The notes under the pieces are model-generated. The model was given only the letters and a program-made list of their open reading frames with translations, did not search any database and was not told the DNA's origin. The translations under genes and the position numbers were made by a program. Positions 55,006 to 64,000 of a stretch of 64,000 bases of DNA are shown one piece after another. Source of the stretch: Castanea sativa (taxonomy: Eukaryota; Streptophyta; Magnoliopsida; Fagales; Fagaceae). The stretch is from contig NC_134020.1 of the NCBI RefSeq assembly GCF_040712315.1, forward strand, positions 33,267,751 through 33,331,750. Direction: 5' to 3'. Positions within the stretch are counted from its first letter, which is position 1. The number at the start of each line of letters is the position of its first letter.

Positions 55006-57560
55006 ATGGGAAAATTCAAGTGTCTAGTTGATACCGCCGCTGGGATGGAAGGCTTTAGAGCCAAATACCGTATTCCCAGCGACGTAGGGTTAGAATATTG
55101 CCCGGCAACAGCCGTGGCCGGTTCAAAGAAGGAGGGAGAGGTTATCATTCCTATGATAGCCTTTATAGAGGGCGGGATGACCCTTCCAATGAAACCTGTA
55201 ACAAGGGAGTACCTTCGCAACCACCGGTTGTGTCCCGATCAATGCCTCCCAAACGTTTTTAGAGTGTTGGGTAGTGTAGATGCTCTAAACGAGCAAATGG
55301 GTTTAAACCTCACATGGCACGATGTCGTGTTCCTATATGAGTCCCATAAACTTTCTAAAGTAGGTTATTATATTAAGTCTCGGTCTAGCACCGTTAGGCT
55401 AATCTCCTGTCTGCCCAAGTCAAACAAAGGCATGAAGGACGACTACTTGATCGTGTCTAGGAACTGGCACGACGGCTTCCACTGCCCAGTTCAGTGGGGG
55501 GATCCAGGTGCGACGCCGTAGGATTAATCTCCCCACGACACAACTTCTCCTCACACACACACAGAAATGCGCATTCGTACCTACTTAAATTTGTTAAACA
55601 TCTATGTAAATCTGACCAAGTTTGTTTGTTTTGACATCCTTTTTGCAGATAAGCAACACGTGCGTCCTCGTCTGAGTCACTGTAACATCGCAGATTTGAA
55701 CCGGGTACTTCGCTCCGAGGTGTTCGTTAGTGAAGACCTACAACTCCGGGCTGCTCACCTTATTCTTGGGTACACCCCCTCTCCAAAGATTTCCAGGAGA
55801 TAGAGAACGCCATAATTGCGGGCGACCGAAGACGAAAGAAGATAAACGTAGCTCGGCCCCACTTTTTGGACGACCGTGACCTCCCGGACGCTCCTAACAC
55901 CATTTTGTTCAACAGGCCGATAGCAGCAGTCCCCCTTGCCGTGCATTCACAAACAGCTGTCATTCTAGAAGAGCAGGTGTCTTCTTCACACACACTTGAC
56001 GACGAGATAGATCAATTCCATCTCGAAGACACCGAGAGACCTCGCGGGAACCAGTTTGTGGTACTTTCCGACGAGGAGGAAGAAGCCACCGAGGCCTCTG
56101 GAATCGCAGGGTTTGTAGTTGCCCTTCCCGAGGACGAATTTGAAGAAGACATGGGAAGAATGGAGGGTCTCCTCACCAACAGGGCTGCTAAGGTTGCAGA
56201 GAAAAAGAAAACGGGGACGTCCCAAGTTCCCCCAGCTTTACCTCCTCCTCCTCCTTCAGCCGAGCCAAAACTGCCAACCGAGGATCCCAAGAAGAAGAGG
56301 AAGGGGGATAATGAGGGGACAATTAATAAAGACCCCAAGAAACCACGCCAACAACTCCCACCGGCCCAGCAGCAGAAGCTGGACAAGGGCAAGGGTAGAG
56401 CCCGTTCGGTTGAAATCGGGGAATTCAGGGACGAGGCTGAAGTGCGCCGAGCACCGACCACCTGGTCCCCCGATCTAAGGCTGGACGGCGCACCCATCTC
56501 CTGCCAGTCCAGTATAAGGGCTGTTCAACAAGGCCATGCCCACCACCTGGCCGAGGTCTTGGAACGCCCTCTTCTGCTGCCCAAAGACATGGAGACTTTG
56601 GAAAAGATGGGCCAGCCACAACTATTCCTCTCACTGAAAAGAGACTTAGCACTGGTAAGTTTTTCTCCTTTTTTAGGTAGATTCCATTTTTAATAATATT
56701 TATAGGTAAGTTTATTTTTTTATTATTCCTAACTTCATCATACTTTGTTACAGGCTATTCAGGAGGTCTTCGTAGCTGAAAAGTTTATTGAAGACGCTCG
56801 GAAAGTAGCGAGGACTGAGCTCGAAATCAGGATGGAAACTGAGAAGTCCTTGGGCACAGCCCTTGCTGCGAATGAGAAGTTGACCTCAGAGGTGGCAGAT
56901 CTGAGGAGAGAGAAAAATGGGGTCGAGTCAAACTTGAAGACTATGAAGACCCAGATAGAAGGACAGCGCAAGCTCCTTCGTGAAAGAGATGAAGAGCTCT
57001 CCCAAGCTCAAAGGGAGTGCTCGGATCTGAAGAAGCAACTGGCGCTGATGAAGGAAGAAGCCAGCTCCTTCCAACTCTCTCTTCAAGCTGCCAAGCAGGC
57101 AAGTTTTGATGAAGGGGTAGCAACCACCGAGGAACAGCTGACAGAGGAGTTCGCGGCTTTATGCCGCGAATACTGTCAAAAAGTATGGGGGGAAGCTTTA
57201 AACGTAGCAGGAGTTCCCCAATCTTCGGACTTGAGGAAGTCCGAGAACGTTTGGCTTCCCCTAGAAATACAGGAGATCGAAGAGACTCCTGCTGTTACTC
57301 CTACCTCTGAGACAACTCTTCCTGCTCTACCTCCAGTGGTCACACAGCAAATTCCTGATCCTACAGAACCTTTTGGTTCCAACAAAGAGAAGGAAGGAGG
57401 AGGGGATACAGAGAAGGATTTAAGCCAAACAGTTGAACCCAACGTCCCTCCAACGAAGACAGCAGATAAGGGAAAGCAGATCTTGACTCCCTTTGAGCTG
57501 GAGTTGAGAAAGACCGAGGGTACTAGTACCTCTCAGCAAGAGCCTCCTCCAAAAGCTTAG
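55006..57560 (+). pseudogene. Antisense three-exon gene of element 2, one frameshift
   Basis: Exons 55006-55507 (502 nt), 55649-56654 (1006 nt) and 56754-57560 (807 nt); introns of 141 and 99 bp with GTGCGA...TGCAG and GTAAGT...TACAG. Exon 1 (167 codons) has the Transposase_28-like region at about residues 40-155. Exon 2 has an acidic linker and DPKKKRKGD, a classical monopartite nuclear-localisation motif, then a conserved 'LDGAPISCQSSIRAVQQGH' block. Exon 3 has a coiled coil (about residues 10-115), 'FAALCREYCQKVWGEALN' and a Pro/Thr tail. The only lesion seen is a 1-bp deletion at about 55780-55790 in exon 2; element 1 has the expected 1007 nt. Probably nuclear when intact. Role unknown. 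Confidence 0.8.
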
Positions 57561-57599
57561 GACTTAGCTTAGGGCTTCTCTTTTTCCATTTTTGAACCA

Positions 57600-58106
57600 T
57601 CTATGTAATGCATATTTAACTGATTAACGAAGAAGAATTTCATTTGCTTTTCACTTGGTTGTATCTGTTATACTTTACCTTACTTTTTTTTGTATTTGTC
57701 ATAAAGATTGCCATTAGCACATAACCAAAAATTTCTCAGCGTAAACAAATCTAACTCCAAGGATTGCACAATCATAACTTTCACATAATCTTATGCACAT
57801 CATTAAAGATTTAATAAAGGTGACATAGTTAATATATTTAAACAATGCCTTGATTAAAAAGAAAGGAGGAATTCATGTAACGATTAAACCCTTATAATGC
57901 ATAACACTGTTTCTAGTAGGATGTAAGATCCGAGGACCATTCCTTGCACAAAATTGCTTAACACTTAAAGGTATGAAACTTAAGGTTCGAGTTTAATAAA
58001 CAGTAACGCATTAATACCCAGACATGATAAGGAGATAACCTTGATCAAAATTGTGGTCCGAAGATAAGACTTAACCAATTTTACGTTTAATCCTTAAAAA
58101 TCGTAG
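57600..58106. other. Spacer between antisense gene and array (element 2)
   Basis: AT-rich 3' flank of the antisense gene with scattered degenerate 'ccgaggac/ccgaagat' motifs (57930, 58060), probably old array units. It should contain the antisense transcript's poly(A) site; 'tatgtaatgcat' is near 57600. Confidence 0.5.
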
Positions 58107-58708
58107 CTTCAAATGTTAATTTTCCCAAAGTAGGAGGTCCGAAGACCCGGCATAACTAAGGTTCTGTTTAACAAGTGGCAAGACATCAATTTTCAGAAGG
58201 TTTGTGATCCGAGGACTGCACTTAACCAAGTTTCTGTTTGATTCTTAAAAATTATCACTTCAAATGTTAATTTTCCCAAAGTAGGAGGTCCGAAGACCCG
58301 GCATAACTAAGGTTCTGTTTAACAAATGACAAGACATCAATTTCCACAAGGTTTATGGTCCGAGGACTGCACTTAACCAAATTTCTGTTTGATTCTTAAA
58401 ATTGTAACTTCAAATGTTAATTTTCCCAAAGTAGGAGGTCCGAAGACCCGGCATAACTAAGGTTCTGTTTAACAAATGACAAGACATCAATTTCCACAAG
58501 GTTTATGGTCCGAGGACTGCACTTAACCAAGTTTCTGTTTGATTCTAAAAATTGTAACTTCAAATGTTAATTTTCCCAAAGTAGGAGGTCAGAAGACCCG
58601 ACATAACTAAGGTTCTGTTTAACAAATGACAAGACATCAATTTCCACAAGGTTTATGGTCCGAGGACTGCACTTAACCAAGTTTCTGTTTGATTCTTAAA
58701 AATTGTAA
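58107..58708. repeat. 150-bp tandem array in element 2 (4 units)
   Basis: 'cttcaaatgttaatttt' recurs at 58107, 58258, 58408 and 58558, and the array ends near 58708: units of 150-151 bp. Each unit is two related halves: one with 'ggaggtccgaagacccggc', the other with 'ggtccgaggactgcactta', both followed by 'rgttctgttt/gtttctgttt'. Each half is comparable to the single 70-bp unit of element 1, so this is a dimeric higher-order version. Confidence 0.9.
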
Positions 58709-58766
58709 CTGCGAGCGTCAGAGCTACTCATAACTTTGAAATACAAACTGACAAAAGCTCATTTTA

Positions 58767-60005
58767 TTAATAATAATACCTTCTAAGATTATTTACATTC
58801 CATGGACGTGGTACAATCCGTTCGTCTAGATCGGCTAGCCTATATGACCCTATGCCTGCTACTGAAACAATACGATAGGGGCCTTCCCAGTTAGGTTCCA
58901 GCTTACCCCAAGCCGGGTTCTTAGAAGTGCCTACAACTTTCCTTAATACAAGATCACCAGGTGCAAGTGGTCTTAGCTTCACATGGGCATCATATCCTCG
59001 TTTTAGCTTCTGCTGATAATAGGCCATTTGGACCATAGCTGCCTCACGCCGTTCCTCAAGTAAATCAAGATCCTTCTCTAGAAGTCCCTCGTTATTCTCT
59101 GGGCTAAAAGAACTTGTCTTTAGCGTAGGAAAACCAGATTCCAAAGGTATCACCGCCTCGGCTCCATAAGTCATGGAGAATGGCGTTTCTCCAGTGGATC
59201 TGCGCGGTGTGGTCTGATACGTCCACAGGACATGAGGGAGCTCCTCTACCCATCTACCTTTCGCATCGTCCAACCTCTTCTTGAGCCCGCTAACTATGAC
59301 CTTGTTAACGGCCTCGGCTTGTCCGTTTCCCTGAGGATAAACAGGGGTGGAATATCTGGTTATGATACCCATGTCACCACAATACTTCCTAAAAGCCTTA
59401 CTATCGAACTGGACACCATTGTCAGAGATGAGTGTGTGTGGTACACCAAATCTAGTAACGATGTTTTTCCATATAAATTTCTTCGAATCGACATCTCGGA
59501 TATTGGCTAGGGGCTCAGCCTCAACCCATTTAGTGAAGTAGTCTGTTCCCACCAGCAGCCATCTTTTGTTGCCAACAGCCCTCGGAAATGGCCCTACAAT
59601 GTCCAAGCCCCACTGTGCGAAAAGCCAAGGGCCGGAGAGAGGGTTAAGAACCCCTCCGGTTGGTGGATATTAGGGGCGAACCTCGACATTGATCGCATTT
59701 TTACGGCATAGTCCCGAGCTTCCCTCTGCATATTAGGCCACCAATAACCCCGCGTCGGGGCTCTATGGGCTAAAGACCTTCCCCCGAGTGTGGCTCCCAC
59801 AAATTCCCTCATGCAATTCCTCCGGTAATGCCTCTGTTGATTCGGGGTGCACACATAACAAATACGGTCCCGAGAAGGATCGTTTGTATAACTTCGGTCC
59901 TCGGACAACCGAAACGCGGCGCCTTTCGACGTATCTTTTTACGCTTCAACCTTGGCTTCGGGAAGAATGTCATTTTTAAGAAAAGATATGATCGAATCCA
60001 TCCAA
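58767..60005 (-). pseudogene. Element 2 integrase
   Basis: 59606-58767 is open for 279 codons: first Asp in MDIVGPF (residue 2), second in LISDNGVQF (residue 62), Glu in GNGQAEAVNK (residue 98), giving D-35-E spacing, then the C-terminal domain ending NVNNLRRYYY. The upstream zinc-binding part (59908-59594, YWWPNMQREARDY...) is in another frame, so there are indels near 59600-59710. The catalytic core itself looks intact. Confidence 0.88.
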
Positions 60006-61053
60006 CTAGGACCGAGGCCTTATTAGATGGATGCGAGGTGCGTTAGCGATTACAAGAGAAGGTTCTACCAAATCCTGAACGAGGATAACCCTTGGTAACC
60101 CTTGAGCCGAGGACGTTGCCAACGTAGCCAAGGAATCTGCATGAGTGTTTCCACTCCTAGAAACGTGAGCTAAGGAAAAGGAGTCGAATTCAGCCTGCTG
60201 GCGTTTGACCTGGGCCAAATATTCCTGCATTCTGGGGTCTCTAGCCTCCATGGTCCCCATGACCTGGCCAACCACCAACTGAGAGTCTGAGAACACATGG
60301 ATCTCCTTGCCACCCATCTTATGTACCATTTTCATGCCTACTAAGACTGCTTCATACTCGGCCTCATTGTTAGTAGCCGAGAAAGCCAATCTCAAAGATT
60401 TTTCGAAAACAATTCCTTCAGGGGACATTAGAACAAGTCCAACTCCAGACTCTTTTTGATTAGCAGCCCCATCCACATAAACTCTCCAAGCCGAGGGCGA
60501 TACGGCTGTAATCACACCAACTGATTTTTCACCCATGTGTGCTTCTTTTGAAGCTTCTTCTAGCAATGGTTCAGTAAACTCTGCCACCAAATCAGCGAGG
60601 ACCTGTCCCTTCTCCGAAGTGCGAGGCTTGTATTTAACATCAAAGGCTCCCAAAATGGTTCCCCATTTTGCCACCCCCCGCCGAATAATCGGCACTACGC
60701 AAAGATGCCTTAAGAGGCAACTGGGTCAAAACAACCACAGTATGAGATTGGAAATAATGGGGAAGCTTGCGCGTGGCGTGGACTACAGCCAGAAGTGCTT
60801 TTTCCAAGGGCAGATAGCGCACCTCGGCCTCATTCAGGGACTTACTAACGTAGTAGATCGGTCTCTATACTCCGCTTTCATTCCTTATAAGGACTAAGCT
60901 CATCGCGTGAATAGCCACGGCCAGATAAGCGAATAAAACCTCGTCCACCTCAGGGCGAGATAAAATAGGTGGCCGAGAAAGATATTGCTTAAGCTGTTGG
61001 AAAGCCAAATCGCAGTCCTCAGTCCATTGAAACCCTTTCCACTTGTGCAACAA
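60006..61053 (-). pseudogene. Element 2 RNase H domains
   Basis: The first RNase H/connection follows RT in 61053-60865 and continues after a frameshift near 60865 as 60822-60640 (LEKALLAVVHATRKLPHYF). The second RNase H lies in 60695-60006: VDGAANQ (Asp 75), NNEAEYEAV (Glu near 113), FSDSQLV (Asp 137) and THADSLATLA (Asp 187), the four acidic positions of an active enzyme. Two RNase H domains in tandem are a recognised Tat-lineage trait. Confidence 0.85.
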
Positions 61054-62082
61054 CTAAAAGAAAGGACGGCACCGGTCAGCTGACCGAGAAATAAATCTAT
61101 TCAATGCAGCCACCATCCCTGTCAATTTCTGAATCTCTTTTGGGTTCCTAGGCGGCTGCAAATTCTGAATAGCCTTAACCTGCACCGGGTTTACCTCTAT
61201 TCCCCTATGAGTAATCATATATCCCAAGAACTTTCCAGATCCCACGCCAAAAGAACACTTGGAGGCGTTAAGGCGCAACTTATACTTCCTTAGCATCTGG
61301 AAGGTGTCGGCCAGATCTGTCATGTGCGATGGTACTACCTTACTCTTCACCACCATATCATCCACGTATACTTCGATGGTTTTACCCAGTTGCTGTTCAA
61401 ACATTCGGGTCATCATTCTTTGATAAGTAGCCCCAGCGTTTTTTAATCCAAACGGCATGACCTTATAATGATAGTTCCCGGTTGGAGTAATGAAAGCAGT
61501 CTTCTCCTGATCCTCCAACGCCAAGGGAATTTGGTGGTAACCCTGGAAGGCGTCCAAGAAACTCATCCGAGGATGTCCAACGGTGGCATCTACCAGTTGA
61601 TCAATCCGTGGCATTGGGAACGAATCTTTAGGACAGGCCTTGTTCAGATCAGTAAAGTCCACACATACTCTCCAGTTACCGCTCTTCTTTTTAACAACAA
61701 TAGTATGAGCCAACCATTCGGGGTAGAAAACTTCTTTGATAGCCCCCGCCCTTTTGAGTTTAAGAACCTCTTCCTTCACAGCCTCAGAATGTTCTCGAGA
61801 AGACCGCCGTGGTGGCTGCCTCTTCGGAACAATGGCAGGATTGACATTTAAATGATGACAAATAAAGTTCGGATCTACGCCCGGAGCCTCATAGGGGTCC
61901 CACGCAAAGACATCTAAATTGTCCTTCAGAAATTTTAACAACTCCATCTTCTCTAAGTGTGGCAAAAGTACACCAACTTGGAAGAACCTCTCTGGATCAT
62001 CTGCTATTACAAACTTCTCTAACTCCTCACAAACAGCCTCGTCTCCTGTCATCGCTCCAGGTGCCTCCGGAGCTGTTAATTG
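61054..62082 (-). pseudogene. Element 2 reverse transcriptase
   Basis: Open from the shared UAG at 62085 to a TAG at 61054-61056. Motifs counted from the first Met (62052): KKKSGNWRVCVDFTDLN (about 121-137), SFLDAFQGYHQI with catalytic Asp 167, MPFGLKNAGATYQ (199-211), YVDD (229-232) and FLGYMITHRGI. The terminal TAG replaces a Gln codon kept in element 1 (PFFQLLNKW). Apart from that stop the RT looks intact. Confidence 0.9.
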
Positions 62083-62085
62083 CTA
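62077..62085 (-). promoter_or_regulatory. Leaky-stop context UAG-CAA-UUA between protease and RT (element 2)
   Basis: Minus strand: TCA TAG CAA TTA ACA. TAG occupies 62085-62083 and CAATTA 62082-62077. Gag-protease (63708-62083) is open up to it and RT continues in the same frame after it. It is the only stop separating the two in this copy. Confidence 0.65.
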
Positions 62086-64000
62086 TGACTCCTGGAGGGG
62101 CAAAGTTGATGACTCAATTTCCGACTGACGTAGCACCGCAGCCGATATGCATTGCCTAGCCACTACCTGGCTGCCGAGGATTTCCTCAACATGTTCCCCC
62201 GAGGGGAATTTCACCTTAACATGTAAGGTAGAGGAGACAGCTCCCAAAGCGTGCAGCCATGGCCTGGCGAGGATGGCTGTGTATGGAGAGTACGCGTCAA
62301 CCACAATGAAATCTACCTCAACCGTTTCCGTGCCGGATTGAACGGGTAAACGGATCTGTCCCTTCGGCACAACGGCCCTCCCTTCGAAGCTTATAAGTGG
62401 AGAGTCGTAAGGGGTTAGATCTTCCAACTCCAATTTTAGCCCTTTAAATAGATCAGGGTACATGATATCTGCATCGCTGCCCTGATCTATCATCACCCTT
62501 CTGACATCATAGTTCCCTATCCTGAGGGTAACCACAAGAGCATCGTCATGGGGCTGGATTGTCCCTACCTTATCCTCCTCAGAGAAACCCAAGACAGGTA
62601 AAGTACACTTTAATCTCTTCGGCCTGCTACCTACATCCTCGGCCTGCGGATGGGAAACCGCCATCACCCTGGTGGGACCTGAGCCGGTCCTACCAGGTGC
62701 GGCGAAGATAACATTAATTGTTCCCAGTGCTGGCCGAGATGAACTGTTCCTCTGGTTGTTTGACCCAACTTGACTGACCTGCCAAGTGGGCTGACACAAG
62801 TGCTGCTTTAACTTCCCCTCACTGACGAGCTGTTCTAGATGGTTCCACAGGGTCCGACAGTTCTCGGTAGTGTGGCCCACATCCTGATGGTACTGACAGA
62901 AAAGGTTTTGATTTCTTTTCGCAGGGTCTCCTGCCATCTTGCCAGGCCATCTGAAGAAGGGCTCCTTCCGAACCTTTTCTAATAACTGGTGCACCGGTTC
63001 TCGGAACACAGTATTTACAGCCTGGGGTGCTGCCGAGCCGGATTGTCCGAAGTAATCCCTCCTCGGCTTGTTGTTGTGATACCTGTCCGACCTGAAATCC
63101 CTTCTCTCCTGCGGGATGACCTTCTCCTTTCCTTTCCCCTGCTGCTGGTCTTCCTCCACCCTTTTATATTCATCAATACGATCCATAAGACGGCGTACGC
63201 TGCGGACGGGCTTTTTCGTCAAAGACTTTCTCAGGTCGTGATCGGTAGGGAGGCCCACCTTAAAGGTATTAAGCGCCACCTCATCGAAGTCGCCGTCTAT
63301 TTCATTAAACATCTCCCAGTATCTGTCGGAGTATGCTTTCAGTGTCTCCCCTTCCTTCATGACCATGGATAGCAACGAGTCCAATGGCCGAGGGACTCTG
63401 CTACACGTAATGAACCGCGAAGCAAATGCCCTAGTTAGCTCCCCAAATGACCCTACAGATCCCGATTTGAGACCGTTAAACCATCTCATAGCCACAGGTC
63501 CCAAGCTGGAGGGGAAGACTTTACACATCAAAGTCTCATTGTGGGAGTGCACTGCCATCCTTTGGTTAAAGTGACTTACATGCTCCACCGGATCAGTCCG
63601 GCCATTATAGATAGTAAAGGTGGGCTGGGTGAACCTCCTGGGAAGCCTCCCCCTCTCAATCCTCCGTGAAAACGGAGATTTAGAGAGTTGGTGCAACGCC
63701 CTACTCATGGTATCGTTGCCTAAGCCCCTAGAACGAAGCTTCTTACGTCTGCCTGTTGGTTGATCGTCCTCTTCACCGGAGGATGTTGTGCTGGTGGGGG
63801 AACGTGACCTTGAACTGTAGACAACCCCCTATCTTTCTCTGAGGAAGAACTAGAAGAGGACGGGGAAACCTTACGTTTAGCACGGCGTAACTTCCTCTTC
63901 AAACGATTGATTTCCTTCTGCATGGATTTAGAACCCTCATCGTGAGTAGTGCTACCTCCTCCATGAGTATGGCTAGCCCCTGGGTATTCTGTATGGACGC
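62083..64000 (-). CDS. Element 2 gag-protease (N-terminus beyond window; frameshifted)
   Basis: 541 codons open from the Met at 63708, but homology continues upstream in frame (GRRKKLRSRGLGND). After a frameshift near 63790 it continues into the Ser-run/basic region (63923-63800, EINRLKRKLRRAKRK) and off the window. From Met 63708: gag domain about 40-185, zinc knuckle C271-H274-H279-C284, protease motif D408-Q-G-S, ending at the UAG shared with element 1. Gag would coat element RNA and the protease would mature gag-pol. The Gln after the catalytic Asp is unusual compared with D-S/T-G but occurs in both elements. Confidence 0.85.

Larger units (their letters stand above)
53740..64000 (-). mobile_element. 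Tat-lineage Ty3/gypsy retrotransposon (element 2), right end beyond window
   Basis: Same organisation and orientation as element 1. The 3' LTR (53740-54499), antisense gene, array, integrase, RNase H, RT and protease-gag are inside the window; the PBS and 5' LTR are not. LTR and array sequences differ clearly from element 1, so the two represent subfamilies. The LTR is closer to the solo LTR at 11773. Confidence 0.92.

Noticed and set aside
55508..55648. Frameshift or stop instead of intron 1
   Set aside because: The frame closes soon after a GT in both copies, but a pyrimidine-rich TTTTTGCAG restores the frame at the same residue in both elements, which fits an intron better.
56012..56497. 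161-codon minus-strand ORF rich in Ser and Gly
   Set aside because: Complement of the acidic/proline-rich linker in exon 2 of the antisense gene; no homology of its own.

Overview
The window is plant nuclear DNA from a repeat-rich, gene-poor intergenic region. The evidence is spliceosomal introns, Tat-type Ty3/gypsy elements, plant L1 LINEs, tRNA-derived SINEs and many hAT, Mutator and Harbinger MITEs. The MITE families look to me like those of woody eudicots, possibly Fagaceae (oak/chestnut); that is an impression, not a demonstration. I found no convincing host protein-coding gene, tRNA gene or rRNA gene. Almost everything is transposon-derived.

Layout. (1) 1-32300: one segment of about 13.5-14.3 kb repeated in tandem. 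Copy A is 1-14330 (left end cut by the window), B is 14331-27840, and C is 27841-about 32300 (truncated). Because the copies share a backbone, insertions can be read against empty sites in the other copies. Examples are a SINE with 14-bp target-site duplications (TSDs) at 4293-4582, Mutator-like elements with 9-bp TSDs at 2139-3802 and 20489-22321, and a solo LTR at 11773-12521. A hAT element carrying a nested small LTR retrotransposon is shared by A and B but absent from C, so A and B separated after C did. (2) 32300-39617: AT-rich DNA with a LINE 3' fragment (33835-34138), a broken RNase H-like LINE piece (34434-35600, minus), and a 5'-truncated L1-type LINE (36383-39106). (3) 39618-50648: a complete minus-strand Tat-lineage Ty3/gypsy element with both LTRs and an ATATA TSD. 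(4) 50649-53739: spacer with nested MITEs. (5) 53740-64000: a second, related Tat element, also minus strand, running off the right end.

The two Tat elements are the most interesting part. Each encodes gag-protease, then an in-frame UAG followed by CAATTA (the tobamovirus-type leaky-stop context), then RT, RNase H, a second RNase H and integrase on the minus strand. Between integrase and the 3' LTR lies a 70-bp or 150-bp tandem array built on a short inverted repeat, then an antisense gene on the plus strand. That gene has three exons of 502, 1007 and 807 nt (1006 nt for exon 2 of the second copy, after a 1-bp deletion) and two GT-AG introns at identical positions. The predicted product of about 771 residues has a Transposase_28-like N-terminal region, a basic PKKKRK motif and a long coiled coil. 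Sense and antisense transcripts would overlap completely. Both copies are now damaged by nonsense or frameshift lesions.
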